Shown: positions 8,364-18,397 of the stretch, piece by piece
Layout: every line of letters begins with the position of its first letter
Position numbering within the stretch: the stretch's first letter is position 1
DNA from: an uncultured Clostridia bacterium
GTDB lineage: Bacteria > Bacillota > Clostridia > Oscillospirales > Ruminococcaceae
DNA length: 64,000 nt
Assembly (NCBI GenBank): GCA_947625375.1
Contig: CANQOC010000003.1
Span: forward strand, 57,972 to 121,971
Reading direction: 5' to 3'
The notes under the pieces: generated by a model
The model's database searches: none
What the model was told of the DNA's origin: nothing
Seen by the model: the letters and a program-made list of their open reading frames with translations, nothing else
Made by a program: the position numbers and the translations under genes

Positions 8364-11300
8364 TTACTTTGCTCTTTCAACGAGCTGTTCATAGGTTTCC
8401 TTGGCGTTTTCGACGGCGCTTGCGAAGAGCTTTTCGGCGCGCTCGGGATTCGAGCGGGCGAGCGAATTGTATCTGACTTCGCCCATGATGAATTCCTTAT
8501 AGTCCTCGGTCGGGGCCTTCGAGTCGAGCTGGAACGGGTTCTTGCCCTCGGCGGCAAGCCTCGGGTCATACCTGTAGAGGTGCCAGTAGCCGGCCTTGAC
8601 TGCCTTTTCTTCCTCGGTCATCGCAATCGACATACCGCCCTTGATGCCGTGGTTGATGCAGGGGGCATAGCCGATGATGAGCGACGGGCCGTGATAGCTC
8701 TCGGCCTCGGCAATCGCCTTGATGCACTGGTCGCGGTTTGCGCCCATCGCGACATGTGCGACATAGACATATCCGTATGTCATCGCGATGCCGGCGAGGT
8801 CTTTCTTTTTGGTGACCTTGCCCGCTGCGGCAAACTGCGCGATAGCGCCGGTCGGGGTGGCCTTTGAGGACTGTCCGCCGGTGTTGGAATAGACCTCAGT
8901 GTCGAAGACGAAGATGTTGACGTCCTCGTTCTGTGCGATGACGTGGTCAAGACCGCCGAAGCCGATGTCATATGCCCAGCCGTCGCCGCCGAAGATCCAA
9001 ACGCTCTTCTTGCGGAGATAGTCCTTATCCTTGAGGATTTCCTTTGCCTCGGGCTTGTCGATGCCCTCGAGGACTTCGATGAGAGCGTCGGTCGCCTTCG
9101 AGTTCTCGGCGCCGTTGTCGACGGTTTCGAGATAGTGCTCCATAACGCCCTTGCAGTGCTCACACTCGGTGTTCTTTGCGAGCTCGGCAACCTTGGCTAT
9201 AGTGCGGTTGCGGATTGTGCTCTGTGCAAGGAACATACCGTAGCCGTATTCGGCGTTGTCTTCAAAGAGGGAGTTGGCCCAAGCCGGACCCTTGCCGAGA
9301 CGGTTGGTGGTATAAGGAGTGGACGGAGCCGAACCGCCCCAGATAGAGGAACAGCCGGTCGCGTTGGCGATATACATTCTGTCGCCGAAGAGCTGGGTGA
9401 TGAGCTTGGCGTAAGGAGTTTCGCCGCAGCCTGCGCATGCGCCCGAGAATTCGAGGAGCGGCTGCTTGAACTGCGAGCCCTTGACGGTGGTTTCCTTGAA
9501 TTTCTCGTGAACCTCCGGCTTGTCGGAGAGGGTGAGGGCATAGTTGAATGCCTCCTGCTCGGTGAGCTGAGAGTCGAGCGGCTTCATCGAGAGGGCCTTT
9601 TCGCCCTTGTTGCCCGGGCAGACGTTTACACAGCTTCCGCAGCCGGTGCAGTCGAGGGCCGAGACGGTCATGACGAAGTTATAGCCGGGCATCTGGTTGG
9701 TCTTGCCGATGCCGACCTGTGTCGCCTTTGTCTTGACGGCTTCGGGAGCGGCGGCGACCTCCTCGTCGGTCATGATTACGGGACGGATAACCGCGTGCGG
9801 GCAGACATATGAGCAGATGTTGCACTGGATGCACTTTTCGGGGTTCCACTCGGGAACGTCGATTGCGATGCCTCTCTTTTCATACGCGGCAGAACCCTGC
9901 GGGAAGGTGCCGTCGGCGGTGTCGACGAAGGTCGAGACGGGGAGCTTGTCGCCCTGCTGCGCGTTGCAGGGGATAAGGACGCCGTTGATGAAGTCAACGA
10001 GGGTCTTGTTCTCGCCGGTGACCTTGGGCATACCCATTTCGGTGTCGGCGGCGTTCTTCCAGGAGTCGGGGACCTTTACCTCGACGACCTCTTTATAGCC
10101 GGCGTCGATGGCGTCATAGTTCATCTTTACGACCGCTTCGCCCTTCTTGCCGTAAGAGGCGAGGGCGGCGTCCTTCATGTACTTAACCGCGTCCTCAATC
10201 GGGATAATCTTTGCGAGGCTGAAGAATGCGGACTGAAGCACAGTGTTGATTCTCGAGCCGAGGCCGATTTTCTTGCCGATGTCGACGCCGTTGATGATAT
10301 AGAATTTGACGTTATTCTGTGCGATATATCTCTTGACCTGTCCCGGGAGCCTTTCTTCAAGCTCTTCGGGAGTCCACTGGCAGTTGAGGAGGAAGGTTCC
10401 GCCCGGCTTTACGTCCTGCACCATGTCGTACTTGGTGATATAGGACTCGTTGTGGCAGGCGACGAAGTCGGCGCGGTTGATGAGGTAGGTCGACTTAATC
10501 GGAGTGTCGCCGAAGCGGAGGTGAGAAACGGTGACGCCGCCCGACTTCTTGGAGTCATAGCTGAAGTAAGCCTGTACATACTTGTCGGTGTGGTCGCCGA
10601 TGATTTTGATGGAGTTCTTGTTCGCGCCGACGGTACCGTCAGAGCCGAGACCCCAGAACTTGCAGGAGACGGTGCCCGCGGGGGCAGAGTCGAGAGCGCC
10701 CTCGGTCTTGAGCGAGAGGTTGGTGACGTCGTCGTTGATGCCGATGGTGAAGCGCGGCTTATAGTCTTCCTTGCAGTGGCAGTTGTCGAAGACGGCCTTA
10801 ATCTGGTCGGGAGTAGTGTCCTTCGAGCCGAGACCGTAGCGTCCGGAAGAGACGGGGACGGCTTCGAGGTCGGTGCCCTTCAGTGCGGCGACGACATCGA
10901 GATAGAGAGGCTCGCCGAGAGAGCCGGGTTCCTTTGTCCTGTCGAGGACCGAAATGTGCTTAACGGTCTTCGGGATAGCGGCATAAAGCTTGTCCGCGCG
11001 GAACGGTCTGTAAAGCCTTACTTTTACGAGGCCGTATTTTCCGCCCTTGGCGTTAAGGTAGTCGACGGTCTCTTCGATGGTGTCGCAGACCGAGCCCATC
11101 GCGATGATGATGTGCTCCGCGTCGGCGGCGCCGTAATAGTTGAAGAGCTGGTAGTTGGTGCCGATTTTCTTGTTGACGGCGTCCATGTATTCCTCGACGA
11201 TGCCGGGGACCGCGTCGTAATAGGTGTTGCAGGCTTCGCGGGCCTGGAAGAAGATATCGGGGTTCTGTGCCGAGCCTCTCAATACCGGGTGCTCCGGGTT

Positions 11301-11924
11301 GATGGAGCGGTCGCGGAATGCCTGTACGGCGTCCCAATCGATCATCTCTTCGATGTCCTTCTTGTCCCAGGTCTCAATCTTCTGGATTTCGTGAGAGGTG
11401 CGGAAGCCGTCGAAGAAGTGAAGGAACGGGACTCTCGATTTAATGGTGGCGAGGTGCGCGACGGTGCCGAGGTCCATTACTTCTTGGGGGTCGGTGGAGC
11501 AGAGCATCGCATAGCCGGTCTGACGGCAGGCATAGATGTCGGAGTGGTCGCCGAAGATGTTAAGAGCGTGAGAAGCAACGCATCTTGCCGAAACGTGAAT
11601 GACATTGGGCAGAAGCTCGCCCGCAATCTTGTACATGTTCGGAATCATCAGCAAAAGGCCCTGTGATGCGGTGAAGGTGGTGGTCAGAGCACCCGCGGAG
11701 AGCGAGCCGTGAACCGCACCGGCGGCGCCGGCCTCGGACTGCATCTCGGCAATCTTTACGGGAGTGCCGAAAAGGTTGGTCTGACCCTTGGCCGACCATG
11801 CGTCGGTCACTTCCGCCATGACGGAAGACGGGGTGATGGGATAGATGGCAGCAACTTCGGTAAACGGGTAGGATGCCCACGCCGCAGCGTTGTTGCCGTC
11901 CATGGTTTTCATTTTTCTTGCCAT
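8364..11924 (-). CDS. nifJ: Pyruvate:ferredoxin (flavodoxin) oxidoreductase
   Basis: 1186 residues, full length for the single-chain enzyme that oxidises pyruvate to acetyl-CoA and CO2 and reduces ferredoxin in the anaerobic cytoplasm. The order is normal: pyrimidine-binding domain I (MDGNNAAAWASYPFTEVAAIYP near the start), domain II, gamma-type domain III, a two-cluster ferredoxin domain with CIQCNICSYVCP near residue 696 and CTGCGSCVNVCP near 756, then the thiamine-diphosphate domain with GDGWAYDIGFGG and SNTGGQSSKATPTG. Cysteines for the proximal cluster are in CAGCGETPYAK. A strong ribosome site, AAGGAGG, precedes the ATG. It stands alone between terminators and would link glycolysis to hydrogen or butyrate formation. 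Confidence 0.97.
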   Translation of the reverse strand: MARKMKTMDGNNAAAWASYPFTEVAAIYPITPSSVMAEVTDAWSAKGQTNLFGTPVKIAEMQSEAGAAGAVHGSLSAGALTTTFTASQGLLLMIPNMYKIAGELLPNVIHVSARCVASHALNIFGDHSDIYACRQTGYAMLCSTDPQEVMDLGTVAHLATIKSRVPFLHFFDGFRTSHEIQKIETWDKKDIEEMIDWDAVQAFRDRSINPEHPVLRGSAQNPDIFFQAREACNTYYDAVPGIVEEYMDAVNKKIGTNYQLFNYYGAADAEHIIIAMGSVCDTIEETVDYLNAKGGKYGLVKVRLYRPFRADKLYAAIPKTVKHISVLDRTKEPGSLGEPLYLDVVAALKGTDLEAVPVSSGRYGLGSKDTTPDQIKAVFDNCHCKEDYKPRFTIGINDDVTNLSLKTEGALDSAPAGTVSCKFWGLGSDGTVGANKNSIKIIGDHTDKYVQAYFSYDSKKSGGVTVSHLRFGDTPIKSTYLINRADFVACHNESYITKYDMVQDVKPGGTFLLNCQWTPEELEERLPGQVKRYIAQNNVKFYIINGVDIGKKIGLGSRINTVLQSAFFSLAKIIPIEDAVKYMKDAALASYGKKGEAVVKMNYDAIDAGYKEVVEVKVPDSWKNAADTEMGMPKVTGENKTLVDFINGVLIPCNAQQGDKLPVSTFVDTADGTFPQGSAAYEKRGIAIDVPEWNPEKCIQCNICSYVCPHAVIRPVIMTDEEVAAAPEAVKTKATQVGIGKTNQMPGYNFVMTVSALDCTGCGSCVNVCPGNKGEKALSMKPLDSQLTEQEAFNYALTLSDKPEVHEKFKETTVKGSQFKQPLLEFSGACAGCGETPYAKLITQLFGDRMYIANATGCSSIWGGSAPSTPYTTNRLGKGPAWANSLFEDNAEYGYGMFLAQSTIRNRTIAKVAELAKNTECEHCKGVMEHYLETVDNGAENSKATDALIEVLEGIDKPEAKEILKDKDYLRKKSVWIFGGDGWAYDIGFGGLDHVIAQNEDVNIFVFDTEVYSNTGGQSSKATPTGAIAQFAAAGKVTKKKDLAGIAMTYGYVYVAHVAMGANRDQCIKAIAEAESYHGPSLIIGYAPCINHGIKGGMSIAMTEEEKAVKAGYWHLYRYDPRLAAEGKNPFQLDSKAPTEDYKEFIMGEVRYNSLARSNPERAEKLFASAVENAKETYEQLVERAK

Positions 11925-12050
11925 GAAATATCCTCCTTATAGTTTATTGGCGTTTATGTTATGGTATCCGCATAACTTTGCACCCTATAGTTTATCACAG
12001 TTTCCTCTCTTTGTAAAGAGGAAATTTGGTGAAAGTTTTGCGTGATTCTG

Positions 12051-13220
12051 TCATTGACCGCGATTTAGGAACCCGAGATTTTTTCTGATGAAAGCGGCGC
12101 GCTGTCTGACGCAGTCCGCCGAGCGCAGCGGGTCCTCCGGGGTGTTGAAGACATAGTCCTCGAGGCGGCCGATGTCGGTTGAAGCGACGTGAAGACGGGT
12201 GTCGCTCGAGGCGTAATAGATATACACCTTTCCGTCCGGCGCGGCGATTGCCCCGTTTGTGAACACCACGTTCGAGACGTCGCCGACGCGCTCTCTGCCG
12301 TAGGGAGCAATCAAAAATCCTCCCGGCTGTGCGATAACGCGCGACGGGTCGTCGAGGGCGGTCGCAAAGGCATAGACGACATATCTGAGTCCCGCGGCGG
12401 TATTTCGGACGCCGTGCGCAATGTGTATCCACCCGCGCCCGGTCTTTATCGGCACTGCCCCGGCGCCGTTCTTGCTCTCGGTAATCGTGTGATATCTTCT
12501 GACCGACGTCATTTTCTCCTCGTCGATTACGGCGTTTGTGATGTCGTCGCAGAGTCCGAAGCCGATTCCGCCGCCGCTCCCGGTCTCGATGAAGTCGTCC
12601 ATCGGGCGGGTATAGAAGGCGTACTTGCCGCCGACGAATTCGGGGTGCAAAAGGACGTTTCTCTGCTGCGGGGACCGAAGCGTGACGAGGTTCGGGAGGC
12701 GCTCCCATGTTTTAAGGTCCTTTGTGCGGACGATTCCCGCCGCCGCGACCGCCGCCGAGAGGTCCTTCGAGGAGGCATCCTTGCTCTCGGAGCAGAAAAC
12801 GCCGTATATCCAGCCGTCCTCGTGCTTCGTGAGCCTCATGTCATAGACGTTCGTCTCGTCGGGACAGGTGTCGGGGAGAATGACCGGCTCGTCCCAGAAG
12901 CGGAAGCCGTCGACGGGACTGTCCGACTGTGCGACCGCGAAAAAGCTCTTCCGGTCGCTTCCCTCAACCCGCGCGACGAGGGTGTATTTGCCGTCAAGGA
13001 GTATCGCGCCGCTGTTGAAGACCGCGTTTACCCCGAGCCTCTGCATCATATGCGGGTTGGTCTCGGGATTCGGGTCGTAAATCCAGAACGGCGGGATATG
13101 CTCCCTCGTCAGCACCGGATTTACCCAGCGCTCATAGATTCCGTTGTACCGGCTTTCGTCGATTCTGTTCTTTTTCGCGACGGTCTCCTCGTACCGGCGG
13201 GAAATTTCGTCATAGGTCAT
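12051..13220 (-). CDS. GH130 glycoside phosphorylase (mannosylglucose phosphorylase type)
   Basis: 389 residues with the five-bladed propeller motifs of GH130. The conserved Asp that acts as general acid is probably Asp127 in NVYDMRLT. Subfamily 1 enzymes split 4-O-beta-mannosyl-glucose with phosphate, giving mannose 1-phosphate and glucose. The ATG overlaps the stop of the epimerase gene (ATGA), and that epimerase makes exactly this substrate from beta-1,4-mannobiose, as in Bacteroides fragilis and Ruminococcus albus. The pairing is the main ground for assigning GH130_1 rather than a mannooligosaccharide phosphorylase. No signal peptide, so it acts in the cytoplasm. It is the last gene of a three-gene operon. 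Confidence 0.85.
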   Translation of the reverse strand: MTYDEISRRYEETVAKKNRIDESRYNGIYERWVNPVLTREHIPPFWIYDPNPETNPHMMQRLGVNAVFNSGAILLDGKYTLVARVEGSDRKSFFAVAQSDSPVDGFRFWDEPVILPDTCPDETNVYDMRLTKHEDGWIYGVFCSESKDASSKDLSAAVAAAGIVRTKDLKTWERLPNLVTLRSPQQRNVLLHPEFVGGKYAFYTRPMDDFIETGSGGGIGFGLCDDITNAVIDEEKMTSVRRYHTITESKNGAGAVPIKTGRGWIHIAHGVRNTAAGLRYVVYAFATALDDPSRVIAQPGGFLIAPYGRERVGDVSNVVFTNGAIAAPDGKVYIYYASSDTRLHVASTDIGRLEDYVFNTPEDPLRSADCVRQRAAFIRKNLGFLNRGQ

Positions 13221-14404
13221 ATCAATTCTCCTTCCGGACTTATCCTCTTTAACACTTCAAAGCACATTCTTCCGTTGTGATAGGGGCACTTCCACTGCTC
13301 GACAATCGGCTTTTCGTTCGGGACGCCGTCCTCGCGGACGCTCCAGAACCACTCCGAGCCATCGCGGCGGTCCGAGAGGACGTCGCGGATATACCGCCAC
13401 TGCGACAGCACCGCGGATTTGTACCGCTCCTCGCCGGTGTGCTTATAAGCGTTTAAGAACCCGAGGAGCGCTTCGGCCTGTACCCACCAGATTCTGTCGG
13501 TGTTGACCCGTCCGCACTCGCTCTCGTTGCAAAAGCCGCTTTCGGTCAGTGCGTCATGATAGGTCCTGTCCGCCATGCTTAAAAGAAGCGGGCGGATTCT
13601 CTCGGTCAGCGCATTATCTCCGAGGACGTCGAGCGTGTGGTCCATCAGCCACGAGGTCTCGATGTCGTGCCCGAAGCTGTGAAGGTCGATGAGGGTGTTA
13701 TAGTCCGCGTCGAAAAAGACCTCCTGACGGTGCTTTTCTGGGTTATAAATCCTGTGCTCAAAGACGTCGGCGATGTCATAGAGGCGCGCGCGGACGGCTT
13801 CGCTGTGATTCGCCTCGTAAAGACCGGTGCAGCCTTCGAGCATGTGAAGCAGAGTGTTCATCGTCCGCCCGGCCTCAACGCCGTTTTCGCTGAGCTTGTC
13901 GTTCCCGGCGGGCTTCCAGTCGGCGGTGAACGCCTCGAGATATCCGCCCCTGTCGCGGCATTTCGTCTCGGTGATTTCAAAGAGCTCCTCGGCGAGCTTC
14001 AATGCCTCGGGATTGCCCGATGCGCGGTAATATGCCGAGAGGGCATAGATTGCGAAAGCCTGATTATAAGCGTGCTTGGTGGTGTCGGCGGGGGAGCCGT
14101 CGGGGTGCACCGACCAGAAGACGCCGCCGTTTTTGCCGTCGGTCATTCGCTTTAACATCTCATATGCGTGCCCCGCCTCGTCAAGAAGCGATTCGTCCTT
14201 AAGGAGCATATACCCCTCGGAGAAGAACCAGAGTATACGGCTGTTCAAAATACAGCCGCGGTCGGCGTCGGGGCGGCGGGTGAGGTCGAACTCGACCTGC
14301 CCGATATATCCGCCCGAGGGGTCGCGAAGACCCTTCCAGAACGGGATAATCCTGTCCTTAAGCTCGCGGGAGACCTCCTCGCGCATTTTCCGAAATTCCG
14401 TCAT
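13217..14404 (-). CDS. Cellobiose 2-epimerase (AGE family)
   Basis: 395 residues from the ATG at 14404, chosen over an in-frame start 39 bp upstream because AGGAGG lies 10 bp before it. The alpha6/alpha6-barrel family converts the reducing-end glucose or mannose of beta-1,4 disaccharides at C2. Likely catalytic histidines are in SFGHDIE (about 246) and CPYHNGRM (about 376); both motifs are kept in cellobiose epimerases of ruminal bacteria. Here it would turn mannobiose into mannosyl-glucose for the GH130 enzyme, whose start codon overlaps its stop. N-acylglucosamine 2-epimerase is the alternative, but length and context favour the disaccharide enzyme. Confidence 0.87.
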   Translation of the reverse strand: MTEFRKMREEVSRELKDRIIPFWKGLRDPSGGYIGQVEFDLTRRPDADRGCILNSRILWFFSEGYMLLKDESLLDEAGHAYEMLKRMTDGKNGGVFWSVHPDGSPADTTKHAYNQAFAIYALSAYYRASGNPEALKLAEELFEITETKCRDRGGYLEAFTADWKPAGNDKLSENGVEAGRTMNTLLHMLEGCTGLYEANHSEAVRARLYDIADVFEHRIYNPEKHRQEVFFDADYNTLIDLHSFGHDIETSWLMDHTLDVLGDNALTERIRPLLLSMADRTYHDALTESGFCNESECGRVNTDRIWWVQAEALLGFLNAYKHTGEERYKSAVLSQWRYIRDVLSDRRDGSEWFWSVREDGVPNEKPIVEQWKCPYHNGRMCFEVLKRISPEGELI

Positions 14405-14443
14405 TTTTATCAATCCTCCTGTGTCCGAAAGAATTAGCCGCAC

Positions 14444-16276
14444 TCAGTCGGCAATCTTCCAATATATTCCGTACCGCTCCTCAATGCGGTAATAGGGGAT
14501 AAAGGTAAGTCCGCCGAGCCTGAATTCACATTCTCCGGTCTTTTCGGCGTATTTTTCCGGAGCCGCCCGAAGCGCGTCGATTCCGCAGCCGGGGCGGAGA
14601 ACCCCGTCGCCGACCGGCTTTTCGGGGATAGCGACGTTTACTCCGGTCCGCGTCTCGGTCATGTCGGCCGTCCCGAGCTTTGCCGCCAAGAGCCACGGCC
14701 CGTACTTAAGCGCGGCGACGTCGGGCGAGTCGCTCAGTCCGACGACCTTGAGCCGCGGCTTCGTTGTAATCTTTAAGACGTCCCCGGCGGAGACCGAAAT
14801 CCCGAAGAACCCCGACTCGGGACTTCCAGCCTCGGCGCCGTTTTTAATGACGCTCATTCCGTCGGTCCAGTCGGGCACGCGGAGCATAAGCTCGCAATTT
14901 CCCGACGTAATCTCGACGGATATGTTCTCCTGCGCCTCGTCGGACGCGATTTTTATGACGGTTTTTCCGGCGGATATCTCGGCGGGGAGATATTTTATTA
15001 TCCAGAGCTTATTTTCATCGCCGAAGGCGGCGGAGCTGCCGAGCTTGGTGAAGTTTTCCATTCCGCTTCCGGTGCAGCACCAGAAGTCCTCCCAGCGGCT
15101 CGAAAAGACCTTGAAGTACCCGGTCGCCATCGACTGGAAATAGGTGGTCATGCCCGTCTTCGGGTTCTGCGACGCAAGAATGTGGTTATAGAACGCGGTC
15201 TCAAGGTAGTCGGCATACTTCTTTTCGCCGGTCGCCTCGAAGAGTCCCGCGGTCAGCTTTAACATGTTATAGACGTTGCAGGTCTCGCAGTTTGCGTTCG
15301 TGCGGTTTTTGTCGAGGGAGTCGTCCTCGCGGAAATGCTCCCATTCGCTGTTGCCGCCGGTGTGATAGGTGTGGTGCGAAATCACGTTGTCCCAGAATAT
15401 TTCGGCGACGCGAAGATACCCCTCGGCCTCGACCTTTTCGGGGTGCTTTCCGTTTACGGTCCTTCCGTGGCAGATGAGATATCTCTTCAGAAGTCCGATG
15501 ACCTTCGGGATAGTCGTGTTCGCGTGGCGGCCGGTCAGGAGATTGTGCCCCCCGCCGAGAATGTCGGAAAAGAGGTTTTCTTCGTCAAAGGCGTGTGCCG
15601 CGTCGGCATATTTCCCCTCGCCGGTGATGCCGTAAAGCTCGTACATAACGTCGTTCATTCCGCCGTATTCGACCGAAAGGACGGTCTGGCGGGTATTATA
15701 ATCCCAGCTTTCGGTGCGGCGGCAGACCCAGTCGCCGAGCTTTTTCGCGATGTCGAGCGCCATGTCGATTTTCGCGATTGAATAAGCCGCAAGGAGACCG
15801 GCGAGAATCTTGTGCATGGTGTACCACGGCACCCATGCGACCTCGATGATGTTGTCGTTGCCGTGCCCCTGCTCGACGAGGTCGAACTGAACCTCGACGT
15901 TGCCGGGGTCGCTTATTCTTCCCGCCCAGAGGAAGCCGTTTTCGAGCTGACACTCCGAAAGTCCGCGGATTATTCTTTCAAGCTTGTCGCGGAGGGCGCG
16001 GCGGCGCCGTTCGTGAAGCGCGGGGTTCACCGCCGCCTGTGCCAGCGCGGAAAAATAGTGCCCCATCGCGTGCCCCCCGATAAGGTGGCTTTCCCAGCCG
16101 CCATAGGGCGCGGCGGAGGTCTTAAGTCCCGCGTTGAGCCTGAATCCCGCAAGGACGCGGTCCTCGTCGAAGGCTTCGAGATAGTCCGACTCCTTTTCGA
16201 GCGCGTTTTTGCAGTAGTCGCCGGTCATTTTGATGCTGCCGAGCGGCAGAGGGCTGATTTTTAATGTTCCGTTCAT
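14444..16276 (-). CDS. GH127/GH146-like beta-L-arabinofuranosidase (DUF1680 family)
   Basis: 610 residues, close to the usual length of the family. Zn-binding and catalytic motifs are visible: ANCETCNVYNML near residues 325-337 (Glu and Cys) and FWCCTGSGMEN near 397-407 (the paired Cys). The characterised relative HypBA1 uses such a Zn-bound cysteine as nucleophile to release L-arabinose. There is no signal peptide, so it acts on imported oligosaccharides. It heads the operon with the epimerase 39 bp downstream. Arabinofuranosidase with mannobiose enzymes is an unusual mix; the substrate of this member may differ from HypBA1. Confidence 0.82.
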   Translation of the reverse strand: MNGTLKISPLPLGSIKMTGDYCKNALEKESDYLEAFDEDRVLAGFRLNAGLKTSAAPYGGWESHLIGGHAMGHYFSALAQAAVNPALHERRRRALRDKLERIIRGLSECQLENGFLWAGRISDPGNVEVQFDLVEQGHGNDNIIEVAWVPWYTMHKILAGLLAAYSIAKIDMALDIAKKLGDWVCRRTESWDYNTRQTVLSVEYGGMNDVMYELYGITGEGKYADAAHAFDEENLFSDILGGGHNLLTGRHANTTIPKVIGLLKRYLICHGRTVNGKHPEKVEAEGYLRVAEIFWDNVISHHTYHTGGNSEWEHFREDDSLDKNRTNANCETCNVYNMLKLTAGLFEATGEKKYADYLETAFYNHILASQNPKTGMTTYFQSMATGYFKVFSSRWEDFWCCTGSGMENFTKLGSSAAFGDENKLWIIKYLPAEISAGKTVIKIASDEAQENISVEITSGNCELMLRVPDWTDGMSVIKNGAEAGSPESGFFGISVSAGDVLKITTKPRLKVVGLSDSPDVAALKYGPWLLAAKLGTADMTETRTGVNVAIPEKPVGDGVLRPGCGIDALRAAPEKYAEKTGECEFRLGGLTFIPYYRIEERYGIYWKIAD

Positions 16277-16370
16277 AATATAGGGTCCTCCCGTCGTTTT
16301 CTTTCAGTGAAAATGATATCACAGACGCGGGCGAAAAGCAATAAGGAATTATTAAAAAACACCGATTGAC

Positions 16371-16399
16371 TTGAAATCGGCGGAGGAATGTGGTATGCT
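16371..16399 (+). promoter_or_regulatory. Sigma-A-type promoter for tsaD
   Basis: TTGAAA (16371-16376), a 17-bp spacer ending TGTGG, and TATGCT (16394-16399). The TGTG just before the -10 is an extended -10 element. AAAGGAG lies upstream of the tsaD ATG. Confidence 0.75.
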
Positions 16400-16434
16400 G
16401 TCATATGTGTGATTATTTATAAAGGAGAAGCCTT

Positions 16435-17466
16435 ATGAAAATTCTCGCGATAGAATCCTCCTGCGACGAGACGGCGGCGGCGGTCGTCGAGGACGGAAGA
16501 AGGGTCCTTTCGGACGTCGTCGCGTCACAGATAGACGAGCACCGCCTCTATGGCGGGGTCGTCCCCGAAATCGCCTCGCGCCGCCATGTCGAGAGCATAA
16601 GCGGGGTCGTGTCCCGTGCGCTTTCCGAGGCAAAGACCGACATCGGCGGAATCGACGCCGTCGCGGTGACATATGCGCCCGGACTCATCGGCGCGCTCCT
16701 CGTCGGCGTGAGCTATGCAAAGGGCCTTGCGATGATATCCGGAAAGCCGCTTATCCCGGTGCACCACATTGCGGGGCACATTGCCGCAAACTATATAACC
16801 CACCCCGGACTCGGGCCGCCGTTTCTCTGCCTCGTCATCAGCGGGGGGCACAGCCATATTGTCGAGGTTTCGGGGTATACTGAATATAAGGTGATTGGGC
16901 GGACAAGGGACGACGCCGCCGGAGAGTGCTTCGACAAGGTCGCAAGGGTCCTCGGATATCCCTATCCCGGCGGGAAATACATCGACGAGGCCGCAAAGCG
17001 CGGCTCGCGGACCGCTTTTAAATTCACCCACCCGAAGCTCTCGGGAAACGAATATGACTTTTCGTTTTCGGGACTCAAGACCGCGGTCATAAACCTTGTC
17101 CACAACGCCGAACAGCGCGGCGAAGAAATCAGTTGCGACGACGTTGCCGCGTCGTTCCAGAAGACGGTCGCCGACATTTTGGGCGAAAAGCTCTCGGCGG
17201 CGGCAGAAGCGCTCGGATATAAAAAAATCGCGGTCGCGGGCGGGGTTTCGGCAAACTCGGGAATAAGGACGAAGATGAAGCGGGTCTGTGACTCGCTCGG
17301 CGCCGAGCTCTATCTGCCCGAGCCGAAATACTGCGGCGACAATGCCGCGATGATCGGCGCACAGGGGTATTACGACTTTCTTGCCGGACGGCGCGCCGAC
17401 GGCTCGCTCAACGCCGTTGCGACGCTGTCGCTCGAGGACATAAGCTTGGGAGGTGGACCGAAATGA
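16435..17466 (+). CDS. tsaD: tRNA N6-threonylcarbamoyladenosine transferase TsaD
   Basis: 343 residues, full length. It transfers the threonylcarbamoyl group onto A37 of tRNAs that read ANN codons, working with TsaB, TsaE and TsaC, which are not in this window. The opening ILAIESSCDETAAAVV is the family signature, and the metal-binding His pair is in HHIAGH (His111 and His115). ASKHA-fold motifs follow, including CFDKVARVLGYPYPGG and AVAGGVSANSG. A promoter with an extended -10 lies 36 bp upstream of the ATG. Its stop overlaps the start of the next lipoprotein gene by 4 bp, an odd functional pairing. Confidence 0.97.
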   Translation: MKILAIESSCDETAAAVVEDGRRVLSDVVASQIDEHRLYGGVVPEIASRRHVESISGVVSRALSEAKTDIGGIDAVAVTYAPGLIGALLVGVSYAKGLAMISGKPLIPVHHIAGHIAANYITHPGLGPPFLCLVISGGHSHIVEVSGYTEYKVIGRTRDDAAGECFDKVARVLGYPYPGGKYIDEAAKRGSRTAFKFTHPKLSGNEYDFSFSGLKTAVINLVHNAEQRGEEISCDDVAASFQKTVADILGEKLSAAAEALGYKKIAVAGGVSANSGIRTKMKRVCDSLGAELYLPEPKYCGDNAAMIGAQGYYDFLAGRRADGSLNAVATLSLEDISLGGGPK

Positions 17467-18353
17467 AAATACGCGGGATTATCGCCGCGGCGCTTGCGCT
17501 GACCCTTCTTCTCTGCGGCTGCGGACGGGAGATTGCCCCGCCCGACATCGTTTCTGCCGCGCCCGAATACGACCTTCCGCCGGTAAAGCCGGCATATCCC
17601 GCCGGGTTCGACAACGAGACCTTCGACGCGTCGCCGGCCTCGGTTGCGTCGCTTTCGCCGGCGCTGACCGATATAATCTTTGAAATCGGAATGTCCGGGC
17701 GGCTCGTCGCCGTGAGCGACTACTGCGACCGCCCCGATGCCGAAAATATCCCCCGCGCGGGAAGTCCCGCAAGGCCGGACATCGACGCCCTCGTCGCGGC
17801 GGCTCCCGAGCTTTTGGTGACACAGTCGCCGATTGCCGCGACCGACGTCCTTACGCTTAAAAACGCCGGGATACGCGTCCTTTCGCTCTCGCTTCCCGAT
17901 TCATACGCGTCGCTCTGCGAGCTCTATCTGAAGCTCGCGACGGTGTTCTACGGCGCCGCCGACTGTGACAGCGTTGCCGCCGGCGCGCTCTCGCCTCTGG
18001 ATTCGGCGATACTCTCGGCGCAGGAGCTGCAAAAGCCCGCCGGAAGCTTTGTAATCGTCGAGGCATATGCCGACGGCGGACTTATGCTCTCGACCGGAAG
18101 GACCCTTTGCTCGGACATGCTCTCGGTGTTCGGCGAAAATCTCCGCGAATACGCCGGGGACTATTTCACCTCGGACGAGGAGCTTTTCGACATCGCGCCC
18201 GACACCGTCTTTTATTCCGACGATATGGACGAGGACGACGTCGAGGAGGTTTTTCCGCACTCGAAGCTGATTCCGATTGACATGACCCTCTTTGAGCGGG
18301 GGACGGCTTCGCTCGCCGGGGTCATCTCGGAGTGTGAGGAAAAGTTAAAATAA
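17463..18353 (+). CDS. Lipoprotein with Fe/cobalamin-type periplasmic binding fold (BtuF-like)
   Basis: 296 residues. A lipoprotein signal ends LLCGC with the lipidated Cys at 20. The mature part has the helical-backbone binding-protein pattern: ASLSPALTDIIFEIGMSGRLVAVSDYCDRP, then RPDIDALVAAAPELLVTQSP, as in BtuF/FhuD-type proteins that bind cobalamin or ferric chelates. No permease or ATPase is adjacent, so it is either an orphan receptor serving a distant transporter or has taken another role. It overlaps tsaD by 4 bp (ATGA) and is presumably co-translated. The C-terminal half is more divergent and acidic (DDMDEDDVEEVF). Confidence 0.75.
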   Translation: MKIRGIIAAALALTLLLCGCGREIAPPDIVSAAPEYDLPPVKPAYPAGFDNETFDASPASVASLSPALTDIIFEIGMSGRLVAVSDYCDRPDAENIPRAGSPARPDIDALVAAAPELLVTQSPIAATDVLTLKNAGIRVLSLSLPDSYASLCELYLKLATVFYGAADCDSVAAGALSPLDSAILSAQELQKPAGSFVIVEAYADGGLMLSTGRTLCSDMLSVFGENLREYAGDYFTSDEELFDIAPDTVFYSDDMDEDDVEEVFPHSKLIPIDMTLFERGTASLAGVISECEEKLK

Positions 18354-18368
18354 AATGCAATAAAATTA

Positions 18369-18397
18369 TTGACATTTATCGCCTCGGGCTGTATTAT
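18369..18397 (+). promoter_or_regulatory. Strong sigma-A promoter for the transglutaminase-like lipoproteins
   Basis: TTGACA (18369-18374), exact consensus, 17-bp spacer, TATTAT (18392-18397). It is followed by a leader of about 130 bases before the ATG at 18530 that contains CCGCCGGA/TCCGGTCGG pairing. I could not match the leader to a known riboswitch. Confidence 0.78.

Noticed and set aside
10452..11666. Plus-strand frame of about 400 codons inside nifJ
   Set aside because: Pure antisense of nifJ; it has no promoter or ribosome site and its composition is that of reversed codons.
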